Of a DNA stretch of 56,695 nt, positions 35,778 to 43,798 are shown in pieces (position 1 is the first letter of the stretch; every line of letters begins with the position of its first letter). This DNA is from JBDTGE01 sp050742975 (lineage in GTDB: Bacteria > Actinomycetota > Actinomycetes > Mycobacteriales > Jatrophihabitantaceae): NCBI GenBank assembly GCA_050742975.1, contig JBOGDQ010000146.1:1-56695 (forward strand). Direction: 5' to 3'. A model generated the notes under the pieces. The model made no database searches and was not told where the DNA came from. It saw nothing but the letters and a program-made list of their open reading frames with translations. Both the position numbers and the translations under genes were made by a program.

Positions 35778-36656
35778 TCAGCCGGAGACGATCGCCCGCA
35801 TCAACTGCGCGGTCTCGCTCGGCGTCTTGCCCACCTGCACACCGGCGGCTTCGAGCGCTTCCTTCGTCGCCTGCGCGGTGCCGGACGAGCCGGACACGAT
35901 CGCGCCCGCGTGCCCCATCGTCTTGCCCTCGGGAGCGGTGAAGCCCGCGACGTAGCCGACGACCGGCTTGGTGACGTTGGCCTGGATGTAGGCCGCGGCG
36001 CGCTCCTCGGCGTCACCACCGATCTCGCCGATCATCACGATCGCGTCGGTCTGTTCGTCGTTCTGGAACGCCTCGAGGCAGTCGATGTGCGTGGTGCCGA
36101 TGATCGGGTCGCCGCCGATGCCCACGCAGGTGGAGAAGCCGAGGTCCCGCAGCTCGTACATCATCTGATAGGTCAGCGTGCCTGACTTGGACACCAGCCC
36201 GATGCGGCCGGCCTTGGTGATGTCGGCCGGGATGATGCCGGCGTTGGACTTGCCGGGGCTGATCAGGCCGGGACAGTTCGGCCCGATGATGCGCGTCTGC
36301 TTGCCCTGCGCATATGCCCAGAACGTCGCGCTGTCGTGGACGGCGACGCCTTCGGTGATCACGACGGCCAGCGGGATCTGCGCGTCGATCGCCTCCATCA
36401 CCGAGTCCTTGGTGAACGCGGGCGGCACGAAGCCGACGGTGACGTTCGCGCCGGTCTCGCCCATCGCCTCGGCCACCGTCGCGAACACGGGGAGCACGGT
36501 GCCGTCGAAGTCGACCTTCGTCCCCGCCTTGCGCGCGTTCACGCCGCCGACGATCTGCGACCCCGATGCGAGCATCCGCTTCGTGTGCTTGCTGCCCTCG
36601 CCACCGGTGATGCCCTGGACGATGATCTTGGACTTCTCGTCTAGAAAGATTGACAC
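35778..36656 (-). CDS. sucD: Succinyl-CoA ligase (ADP/GDP-forming) subunit alpha
   Basis: A 292-residue subunit that carries the phospho-histidine. KIIVQGITGGEGSKHTKRML is the N-terminal CoA-binding region, IGPNCPGLISPGKSNAGI and VGIGGDPIIGTTHIDCLEAF are conserved, and GHAGAIVSGSSGTAQ near residue 245 carries the phosphorylated His. GTG at 36656 overlaps the sucC stop by one base (TAGTG). With SucC it makes succinate and NTP from succinyl-CoA. Confidence 0.97.
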   Translation of the reverse strand: MSIFLDEKSKIIVQGITGGEGSKHTKRMLASGSQIVGGVNARKAGTKVDFDGTVLPVFATVAEAMGETGANVTVGFVPPAFTKDSVMEAIDAQIPLAVVITEGVAVHDSATFWAYAQGKQTRIIGPNCPGLISPGKSNAGIIPADITKAGRIGLVSKSGTLTYQMMYELRDLGFSTCVGIGGDPIIGTTHIDCLEAFQNDEQTDAIVMIGEIGGDAEERAAAYIQANVTKPVVGYVAGFTAPEGKTMGHAGAIVSGSSGTAQATKEALEAAGVQVGKTPSETAQLMRAIVSG

Positions 36657-37855
36657 TACGAACGACCCCCACGATTCCCATTTGCTGCTGCCGCAGCGTC
36701 AGCAAGCTCGGCAGCTTTGTCGGCCGCGCTGTCCATCGTGTCGACCAGGGTGACCAGCGGGTGCGCGGCCTCGGTCAGGATCCGCCGCCCCTCGACGACG
36801 TTGTTACCGTCCAGCCGGACGACGAGTGGTTTGTTCGCCTCGTCGCCGAGTGTCTTCAGCGCGCCGACGATGCCGTTCGCGACGGCGTCGCAGGCGGTGA
36901 TGCCGCCGAAGACGTTGACGAACACCGAGCGCACCGACGGGTCGTTCAGGATGATGTCGAGGCCGTTGGCCATCACCTCGGCGCTCGCGCCGCCGCCGAT
37001 GTCGAGGAAGTTGGCCGGCTTGACGCCGCCGTGCTTCTCGCCCGCATACGCGACGACGTCCAGCGTCGACATGACCAGGCCGGCGCCGTTGCCGATGATG
37101 CCTACCTCACCGTCCAGCTTCACGTAATTGAGGTGCTTCTCCTTGGCCTTCTGCTCCAGCGGGTCCGCCGCCTGCTTGTCCTCGAACGCGGCGTTGCCCG
37201 GCTGGCGGAAGTCCGCGTTCGCATCGAGGGTGACCTTGCCGTCGAGCGCCAGGATGTCTCCATTTCCGACGCGGGCCAGCGGGTTCACCTCGACCAGCGT
37301 GGCGTCGGTGCCGACGAACGTCTCCCACAGCTTGACCAGGATCTCGGCGACCTGATCGACTAGCTCGGCCGGGAACTTCGCCGCCACCGCGATCTCGCGG
37401 GCCTTGGCCAGATCGACGCCCTCGATCGCGTCGACCGGCACCTTGGCCAGCGCGTCGGGACGCTCGACCGCGAGCTGCTCGATCTCCATGCCACCCTCGT
37501 ACGAGGCCATCGCCAGGAAGGTGCGGTTGGCGCGGTCGAGCAGGTAGGAGACGTAGTACTCCTGTTTGATGTCCGCGCCCGGATCGACGAGCACGCGGTG
37601 CACCGTGTGGCCCTTGATGTCCATGCCCAGGATCTGCGCGGCGTTCGCGCGTGCATCGTCCGGCGTCCTGGCCACCTTGACGCCGCCCGCCTTGCCGCGG
37701 CCGCCGACCTTCACCTGCGCCTTGACGACGGTGACGCCGCCGATGCGCTCGGCGATCGCCCTGGCCTCGTCGGGGGTCTCGGCGACCTCACCCAGACCGA
37801 CCGGCACGCCGTACTTCTGGAACAACTGCTTGGCTTGGTACTCGAACAGATCCAC
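36656..37855 (-). CDS. sucC: Succinyl-CoA ligase subunit beta
   Basis: A 399-residue ATP-grasp subunit. MDLFEYQAKQLFQKYGVPV is the typical start, KAQVKVGGRGKAGGVKVA the nucleotide-binding loop, EVNPLARVGNGDILALDGKV the metal site, and GNGAGLVMSTLDVVAYAGEKHGG and FVNVFGGITACDAVANGIV complete the C-terminal domain. It is the first gene of the sucCD operon; 95 bases separate its start from the B12-binding gene. Confidence 0.97.
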   Translation of the reverse strand: MDLFEYQAKQLFQKYGVPVGLGEVAETPDEARAIAERIGGVTVVKAQVKVGGRGKAGGVKVARTPDDARANAAQILGMDIKGHTVHRVLVDPGADIKQEYYVSYLLDRANRTFLAMASYEGGMEIEQLAVERPDALAKVPVDAIEGVDLAKAREIAVAAKFPAELVDQVAEILVKLWETFVGTDATLVEVNPLARVGNGDILALDGKVTLDANADFRQPGNAAFEDKQAADPLEQKAKEKHLNYVKLDGEVGIIGNGAGLVMSTLDVVAYAGEKHGGVKPANFLDIGGGASAEVMANGLDIILNDPSVRSVFVNVFGGITACDAVANGIVGALKTLGDEANKPLVVRLDGNNVVEGRRILTEAAHPLVTLVDTMDSAADKAAELADAAAAANGNRGGRS

Positions 37856-37950
37856 TGACTCAAGTCCGATCTCGTGATTGTGTTGCTTTGCGACAAACCG
37901 CTCGGAGCCTATGCACTACCACCAGGTAGCAGGACGGCCTGAGACTGGAT

Positions 37951-38373
37951 TCACCCTCCTTCGGGATCGTCCGGTTCGTCTGTGCCGACGTTCGTCCGGA
38001 CCCACTGGACGACCTCGTCCATCGTCGCGCCGGGAGTGAAGATCTTGGCGACGCCGGACTTCTCCAGGGCCGGGATGTCGGCCTCCGGGATGATCCCGCC
38101 GCCGAACACCTTCACGTCGCTCACCCCCTGCGCGGCCAGCAGGTCCATCGTCTTGGCGAACAGGGTCATGTGCGCGCCGGACAGGACGGACAGGCCGACC
38201 GCGTCCGCGTCCTCCTTGATCACCGTCTGCACGATCTGCTCCGGCGTCTGGTGCAGGCCGGTGTAGACGACCTCCATGCCGGCGTCGCGCAGCGCACGGG
38301 CGATCACCTTCGCGCCGCGGTCGTGCCCGTCCAGGCCCGGTTTGGCGATGACGATCCTGATGCGTTCAGCCAC
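37951..38373 (-). CDS. Stand-alone cobalamin-binding domain protein (methylmalonyl-CoA mutase C-terminal type)
   Basis: A 140-residue B12-binding domain. RIVIAKPGLDGHDRGAKVIARAL holds the DxHxxG motif that supplies the lower-axial His to cobalamin, VYTGLHQTPEQIV and VGLSVLSGAHMTLF form the Rossmann core, and FGGGIIPEADIPAL is the nucleotide-tail segment. It equals the C-terminal domain of methylmalonyl-CoA mutase but stands alone. A catalytic partner is not in the window. Proximity to sucCD, which uses the product succinyl-CoA, is suggestive. GTG at 38373 is used. Confidence 0.85.
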   Translation of the reverse strand: MAERIRIVIAKPGLDGHDRGAKVIARALRDAGMEVVYTGLHQTPEQIVQTVIKEDADAVGLSVLSGAHMTLFAKTMDLLAAQGVSDVKVFGGGIIPEADIPALEKSGVAKIFTPGATMDEVVQWVRTNVGTDEPDDPEGG

Positions 38374-38480
38374 GGTACGGAGCGTATGCCGGGCCGCTGT
38401 CCGGTACGCCCGCGGGCCCGCTCGCGACCTTGTTGCGTCCGCGTTGTCGTAGCCAGCGATCTGCACCAACGTCGGACGGT

Positions 38481-38506
38481 CCGCCGCGTTCACGTGAGCG
38501 CGGCGG
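38481..38506 (-). terminator. Near-perfect 26-bp palindrome after the HNH gene
   Basis: CCGCCGCG-T-TCACGTGA-G-CGCGGCGG is symmetric apart from one position and lies four bases beyond the HNH gene stop. No T-run. It most likely ends transcription of the HNH gene. Confidence 0.5.
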
Positions 38507-38510
38507 AGAC

Positions 38511-39452
38511 TCACGGCTGGAAGACCTCGTCCATGTGCCACTCCAGGAACTCGCGGTTAGGACGATCAACGCGACGCTCGGGAACAGCGATTCTGGTCCC
38601 CGCTTTCGCGTAGAACTCCTCCCCGTTCCCGAATGTGGTCCGCAGGCGCGCACTGACGTGCAGCGCTTTGGTCTGGGGATCAACCCCCAGGTAGCCGCGG
38701 TCGAACATTATGTGCACATCGGCTCGAAGCAGCAGCCCGTTGTCGACCCGGTGCTGGCCGTCGCGAGCAACGGGACGGATGTGCGCCGCCTGCAGCGCGG
38801 GCCGAATCTTCGCCCCAGTCACGGCGCAGCGCATCCGGTAAGCATCCTGAACGACAGCCACGAACGCGTCCTGCCCGAGGCGGGGAGCGACCAGCCTGGG
38901 TCGGCCGAACATGGGTCCGTCAGGCATCTGCACCACGTCCACCCCACCCAGCGCACCGGGCGAGACCCCGACCAGCCAGCGAAACATCCGCTCGACAGGC
39001 GACTGCGACTCGGCGCCCAGGGTGTATCCCTTCCACTGCACGATGTTCTTCGCGAAGTCATCGGGGGCCGGCAGCACATCACTTGCCGGCGGGAAAGCGA
39101 CGTCGCGGAGCATCACGCAACCAATGACCGGATCTTCGTCGGCCTGCAATGGTGCCTTGCGGTACTTCGCGATCGCGCGCCGCATCTCCACGAGCGACGC
39201 GGCGCCGTTCTCCTCGCCGAAGGCGTCCCACGCCAGGCTCATCGGCAGGCGCCGATAGTCACTCAAGATCCCGCCGCCGACAAGGCGGTTGTGCGGGTAG
39301 TGCGTCTTGAATAGCAGCGGGTCGCCGGGCGCGATGACCCGGAACGTCGCGGGGCCGCCGCTCGGGAGCCAGAAGTTGGCCTCGGTCAGGTGTGGCCGCG
39401 CGGCCAGGAATTCGTACCAGCCCTGATCGGTAACACCGACGCACGCCTTCAT
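38511..39452 (-). CDS. HNH endonuclease with N-terminal PUA/EVE-like domain
   Basis: A 313-residue protein. The C-terminal HNH domain reads RCAVTGAKIRPALQAAHIRP, then DNGLLLRADVHIMFDRGYLG, with the metal-binding and catalytic His residues kept. The N-terminal 170 residues (WLPSGGPATFRVIAPGDPLL and VGGGILSDYRRLP) resemble PUA-superfamily/EVE modified-base readers; this is inferred from the strand pattern, not from a firm match. That layout suggests a modification-dependent restriction enzyme. No methylase lies beside it, consistent with such a role. ATG at 39452. Confidence 0.72.
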   Translation of the reverse strand: MKACVGVTDQGWYEFLAARPHLTEANFWLPSGGPATFRVIAPGDPLLFKTHYPHNRLVGGGILSDYRRLPMSLAWDAFGEENGAASLVEMRRAIAKYRKAPLQADEDPVIGCVMLRDVAFPPASDVLPAPDDFAKNIVQWKGYTLGAESQSPVERMFRWLVGVSPGALGGVDVVQMPDGPMFGRPRLVAPRLGQDAFVAVVQDAYRMRCAVTGAKIRPALQAAHIRPVARDGQHRVDNGLLLRADVHIMFDRGYLGVDPQTKALHVSARLRTTFGNGEEFYAKAGTRIAVPERRVDRPNREFLEWHMDEVFQP

Positions 39453-39906
39453 GACGCACCGGTTCCATGCGGAGCCGAGACGACCTCGACGACGATGCCG
39501 TCATCGAGGTCGGGAATCACATCGAAATCGTGCCACGAAACGAGCCGCCCGTAACGCTTGGACTACCACCTGACGGACGAACAGGACGCGCGAAACGACG
39601 ACGACCGCCACGGAAGCCGGCAGCGACCCGACTGCCGCTGAACTGCACCGCAGATCGGGCACACGTCGCAAGCCGGAAGACGCCGCGACAGGTGCCATTG
39701 GATTCGCCCAGCTTGTCCGTTGACACCCCAAGATCACGGTCCTAGCGTCCCCTCAACCCTGCGGCCCGGCTGGCCCCGGACCCGCAGGCGGCGCTGGTTC
39801 GGACCAGGCCGGTGGACCCGCACGACAAGGCGCGGAGTCCGGCGGCGCCCGGCCACCGCCACGGGTCGGCCCGGAAGGGACGGCCCCGGACCTATTGGGG
39901 GTAGGT
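39453..39906. other. 454-base stretch without a convincing gene
   Basis: It separates the HNH gene (minus) from a secreted protein gene (plus), so it should hold both promoters. Open frames at 39467-39745 (plus) and 39517-39726 (minus) exist, but codon third positions lose their G/C bias along them and the products are Arg/Pro-rich. I see no repeat, RNA or conserved motif. Confidence 0.5.
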
Positions 39907-40764
39907 ATGAGGCCGATCGCACGAAGTCTGCTGGTACTCGCGGTCGCGGCGGTCACGTCCGTCGTCGGCATGAGCGCCAGCCAAGCAGCAACGCGCCACG
40001 TAACCCATCACGCCAAGATGTGCTCCGGCTCGGGTTGGAGCAATCCGGGCATGCTCACGTCGGGCACCTACAACGGCCTGGTGGTGTCCGGACTGTGCAT
40101 GGTTCCGGACGGGGCGTCCATCACGATCCACGGCAACGTCCAGCTCAATCGCGGCTCGACCCTGTTCGCGATCTCGTCGAACACGATGAAGATCCACGGC
40201 AACATCGACGTCGATGATGGAGCCACGCTGGCCCTGGGCTGTACCGCCGAGCTCGGCTGCGACGGCTCGCACTCGAACCCGCCGTCCAAGGACGTCGTGT
40301 ACGGGAAGATCGGCGCCTACCGTGCCCTGTCCATGTACCTCAACGGCGACACGGTCTACGGCAACATCTCGTTCGTCGCAGGTGGCTGGGGCCGTACCTG
40401 CACCGACAACGACCCGAACGCACCGATCGGGCACGAACTGGTCTTGAAGGACAACACCTTCTACGGTCGGATCATGCTCGACCGCTGGGCCGGTTGCTGG
40501 ATGGGCTTCATCCGCAACGTCGTCCACGGCACCGTGACGATCATGCACAACTATTCCAACCTCGCGACGGACAATCCGCAGGGTGTCGACTCGACCGAGG
40601 TCGTGGCCAACCAGATCTGGGGCGGGCTCAACTGCTGGAGCAATACGCCTGCAGCCCAGTTCGGTGACGCCACCCAGGGCATGCCTGCTGGCTACGGCCC
40701 GAACACGGTCCACGGCCGCGTGAGCGGAGAGTGCCGAGCCCTGGTTGGGCCCCCGGCAACGTGA
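39907..40764 (+). CDS. Secreted protein with repeated HG/YG motifs (probable beta-solenoid)
   Basis: A 285-residue exported protein. Residues 1-28 are a signal peptide (MRPIARSLLVLAVAAVTSVV, cleavage likely after SASQA). The mature part repeats a short strand motif about seven times: IHGNV, IHGNI, VYGKI, VYGNI, FYGRI, VHGTV, VHGRV, spaced roughly 20-45 residues. This looks like a short parallel beta-helix. Eight Cys could form disulfides. ATG at 39907 has GGGGG upstream. I recognise no enzymatic motif; function unknown. A strong hairpin follows. Confidence 0.75.
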   Translation: MRPIARSLLVLAVAAVTSVVGMSASQAATRHVTHHAKMCSGSGWSNPGMLTSGTYNGLVVSGLCMVPDGASITIHGNVQLNRGSTLFAISSNTMKIHGNIDVDDGATLALGCTAELGCDGSHSNPPSKDVVYGKIGAYRALSMYLNGDTVYGNISFVAGGWGRTCTDNDPNAPIGHELVLKDNTFYGRIMLDRWAGCWMGFIRNVVHGTVTIMHNYSNLATDNPQGVDSTEVVANQIWGGLNCWSNTPAAQFGDATQGMPAGYGPNTVHGRVSGECRALVGPPAT

Positions 40765-40776
40765 TCAGCTGACGAC

Positions 40777-40815
40777 CATCTGTGGCGGGCCACCCGACGT
40801 GGCCCGCCACAGATG
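40777..40815 (+). terminator. Strong hairpin after the secreted-protein gene
   Basis: CATCTGTGGCGGGCCAC and GTGGCCCGCCACAGATG form a perfect 17-bp stem with loop CCGAC, 13 bases after the stop codon. No T-run follows, as is common for actinobacterial terminators. Confidence 0.8.
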
Positions 40816-41006
40816 CGTCGAGTCCACGACCGAACCGCGCTATAGGTTCTGCCCGTTCAGGCCGGGCTCGGCGATGAGATGCTGATGCGTTCGACCGCGG
40901 CGCGAGCTGCCTTTCCGGCCCGCGTGTGGGTTCACTGGCCGTAGTTCGGCGGCAGCCCCACGCGGCAAGAGACGATCGATGAGATCCGTCGACTGCGCGA
41001 GAGCTC

Positions 41007-41405
41007 GTGATCTGCGTCCTCGACGCCTCGGCTTTCGTACACGTGCTGGTAGATCAGTCCCCGACCCCGACGTCGCGGCAGTCGTCGCACGCGAGGACCT
41101 GCACTGCCCGGCTCTCGTCGACTTCGAGGTGACGAGCGCACTGCGCGGGCACGTGCTCGGCGGTCGACTGCCCGCGTCCACAGCGCTCGAGGCGATCGAG
41201 GACTTCGCCTCGATGACCATCGAGCGGATATTCCATGACGAGTTCGCTGAGCGCCATCTTGAGGCTGCTGGGCAACTTCACGGCCTACGACGCTTCGTAC
41301 GTCGTGCTGGCGCTATCGCTCGCGGCTCCGCTGGTCACGGTGGATGCCAAGCTCGTCGAAGCCCGCAAGCTGGGCGTCACCGTCCGGATCTTGGGGAGCG
41401 ACTAG
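41007..41405 (+). pseudogene. VapC-type PIN-domain toxin, broken by two frameshifts
   Basis: Three pieces of one PIN domain lie in order in different frames: VICVLDASAFVHVLV (from GTG 41007), then CPALVDFEVTSALRG (about 41100-41240), then GNFTAYDASYVVLALSLAAP ending at 41405. Each keeps a diagnostic VapC block, including catalytic Asp positions. Breaks fall near 41060 and 41250. A short in-frame tail ETIDEIRRLRESS ends with TGA overlapping the GTG, probably the remnant of a VapB antitoxin. The end overlaps the pcrA stop by four bases. Sequencing errors are the alternative explanation. Confidence 0.75.
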
Positions 41406-43762
41406 AGCTTCTGGACGGGTGCGTACCGGAGCATGAGCCACTTGACGCCCGCGGTGCCGAAGTCGATCTGCGCCTGCGCCCCCTCGCCGGAACCGCGCGT
41501 GGCCACCACCGAACCCAGCCCCCACGCGTCGTGGGTCACGCGGTCGCCGATGTCGAGCGACGGGATGGCCCGGTTGCCGACCCCGCCGCGCAGCGCACCA
41601 CGAGCCAGCTTCGACGCCGCCAGTTGCTCCTGCGCACTCGCCCTACGCGGCGCCCGGTAGCCGTGATCGCTATAGCGCGACGGGCCGTCATCTCCGTACC
41701 CGACCGCGAACGGCTGGCGCCCCACCGCGCCGCTCCACCGCACCAACTCGGCCGGCACCTCGTCCAGGAAGCGCGACGGCGGGTTCCACGATGGCGCCCC
41801 CCAGGCCGACCGGGCGAGCGCGCGCGAGATGTACAGCCGCTCCCGCGCGCGGGTGATGCCGACGTAGGCCAGCCGTCGCTCCTCGGCCAGCTCGGCAGGA
41901 TCACTGAGCGTGCGCAGGTGCGGGAAGACGCCGTCCTCCAACCCGGTCAGGAACACGACCGGGAACTCCAGCCCCTTCGCGGTGTGCAGCGTCATCAGTG
42001 TCACGACACCCCCTGTGGCATCGGGAATGGAGTCGGCGTCCGCGACGAGCGACACCTGCTCCAGGAACGCGTCCAGCGAGGTGGCCTCGTCCGAGCCGGC
42101 CCGCTGCTCCTCGAACTCGCGCGCGACGCTGACCAGCTCTCGCAGGTTGTCGACGCGGCCCTCGTCCTGCGGATCGCGGCTGGCCTCGAGCTCGGCCAGG
42201 TAGCCCGTCCGATCCAGGACGGCCTCCAGGATCGAGGACGGCGTGCCGTCCGGCCCGGCCAGCACGGCGCGCAGCCCGGTCAGCAGCGCGGTGAAGTCGC
42301 GGATCGCGTTGAACGAGCGGACCGCGATGCCGAACGCCTCGTCGGCACGCTCGAGCGCGGCGCCGAAGGAGATCCGCTCCTGCTCGGCGAGAACCTCCAC
42401 GCAGGCCTCGGCGCGATCACCGATGCCCCGCCGCGGCGTGTTGAGGATGCGCCGCAGCGACACGACGTCGTCCGGGTTGGCGATGGTCCGCAGGTAGGCC
42501 AGCGCGTCGCGGATCTCCCTGCGCTCGTAGAAGCGAACTCCGCCGACGACCTTGTACGGCAGGCCGACGCGGATGAACACCTCCTCGAACACACGTGACT
42601 GCGCGTTGGTGCGATAGAAGACAGCGACGTCCGAAGCCTTGACACCGTGCTCGTCGGACAGCGCCTCGATCTGCTGCGCGACCCAGGCCGCCTCGTCGTG
42701 CTCGTTCTCCGCGACGTACCCCTGGATCGGCTCGCCCGAGCCCGCCTCGGACCACCGGTTCTTCGGCTTGCGGTCCGGGTTGCGGGCGATGACAGCGTTG
42801 GCCGCGTTGAGGATCGTCTGCGTCGAGCGGTAGTTCTGCTCGAGCAGGATCGTCGTCGCGTTCGGGTAGTCGCGCTCGAACTCGAGGATGTTGCGGATGG
42901 TCGCGCCACGGAACGCGTAGATCGACTGGTCGGCGTCACCGACGACTGCCAGCTCCGCTGCGCCGAGGCTCTCGACCGGCTGGGTCAGCTCGCGCACCAG
43001 CATGTACTGCGCGTGGTTGGTGTCCTGGTACTCGTCGACGAGGACGTGGCGGAACCGCCGCAGATAGTGCTCGGCGACGCCGGCGTGATCCTGCAGGAGG
43101 CGGACGGTGCGCATGATCAGGTCGTCGAAGTCGAGCGCGTGCGCGTCGATCAGCCTTTGCTGATAGCGGGTGTACGCCTCGGCGAGCACCTTCTCGTGCG
43201 CGTTGGAGGCCTGGTCCGCCCACGCCTCAGGCGTGACGAGCTCGTTCTTGAGGTTGCTGACCTGCGCCGACAGCGAGCGCGCCGGGTATCGCTTCGGGTC
43301 CAGGTCGAGCTCGCGCCCGACCATCGTCATCAACCGCTTCGAGTCGTCGGCGTCGTAGATGGAGAACGAGGACTTGAGCTCGATCGTCTTCGCTTCGGCC
43401 CGCAGGATCCGCACGCACATCGAGTGGAACGTGCTCACCCACATCGATCGCGCGCGCGGCCCGATCAGCGCCGCAACCCGCTCCTTCATCTCGCCGGCGG
43501 CCTTGTTTGTGAAGGTGATCGCCAGGATCTGGCCCGGTGTCGCGTCCCGCTCGGCGAGCAGGTAGGCGATCCGGTTGGTGAGCACCCGCGTCTTGCCCGA
43601 ACCCGCGCCCGCGACGATCAGCAGCGGACCGCCCTCGTGCAGAACGGCCGCCCGTTGCTGGGGATTGAGCCCGTCGAGCAGCTGCACCGCATCGGTCTTC
43701 AGCCGGGGTCGCGACGGCTCGAGCTGCGCGCCGCGCAGGTCGAACAGGCCGTCGGTACTCAT
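41402..43762 (-). CDS. pcrA: ATP-dependent DNA helicase PcrA/UvrD
   Basis: A 786-residue superfamily 1A helicase. Motif I is GAGSGKT near residue 55, preceded by LNPQQRAAVLHEGGPLLIVA. Motif II is VLVDEYQDTNHAQY, motif III GDADQSIYAFRGA, motif V VVTLMTLHTAKGLEFPVVFL, motif VI YVGITRARERLY. It acts in repair and replication, translocating 3' to 5'. The C-terminal end (VKWLMLRYAPVQKL) gives the usual UvrD tail. It corresponds by position and type to mycobacterial UvrD1. ATG at 43762. Confidence 0.96.
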   Translation of the reverse strand: MSTDGLFDLRGAQLEPSRPRLKTDAVQLLDGLNPQQRAAVLHEGGPLLIVAGAGSGKTRVLTNRIAYLLAERDATPGQILAITFTNKAAGEMKERVAALIGPRARSMWVSTFHSMCVRILRAEAKTIELKSSFSIYDADDSKRLMTMVGRELDLDPKRYPARSLSAQVSNLKNELVTPEAWADQASNAHEKVLAEAYTRYQQRLIDAHALDFDDLIMRTVRLLQDHAGVAEHYLRRFRHVLVDEYQDTNHAQYMLVRELTQPVESLGAAELAVVGDADQSIYAFRGATIRNILEFERDYPNATTILLEQNYRSTQTILNAANAVIARNPDRKPKNRWSEAGSGEPIQGYVAENEHDEAAWVAQQIEALSDEHGVKASDVAVFYRTNAQSRVFEEVFIRVGLPYKVVGGVRFYERREIRDALAYLRTIANPDDVVSLRRILNTPRRGIGDRAEACVEVLAEQERISFGAALERADEAFGIAVRSFNAIRDFTALLTGLRAVLAGPDGTPSSILEAVLDRTGYLAELEASRDPQDEGRVDNLRELVSVAREFEEQRAGSDEATSLDAFLEQVSLVADADSIPDATGGVVTLMTLHTAKGLEFPVVFLTGLEDGVFPHLRTLSDPAELAEERRLAYVGITRARERLYISRALARSAWGAPSWNPPSRFLDEVPAELVRWSGAVGRQPFAVGYGDDGPSRYSDHGYRAPRRASAQEQLAASKLARGALRGGVGNRAIPSLDIGDRVTHDAWGLGSVVATRGSGEGAQAQIDFGTAGVKWLMLRYAPVQKL

Positions 43763-43798
43763 CTACCACCAGCCTAGTTCCGCCTACCGACGGCCGGC

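Noticed and set aside
39467..39745. Small open frames on both strands between the HNH and secreted-protein genes
   Set aside because: Third-position G/C bias fades along them and there is no clear ribosome-binding site or family resemblance, so I list the region as gene-free.
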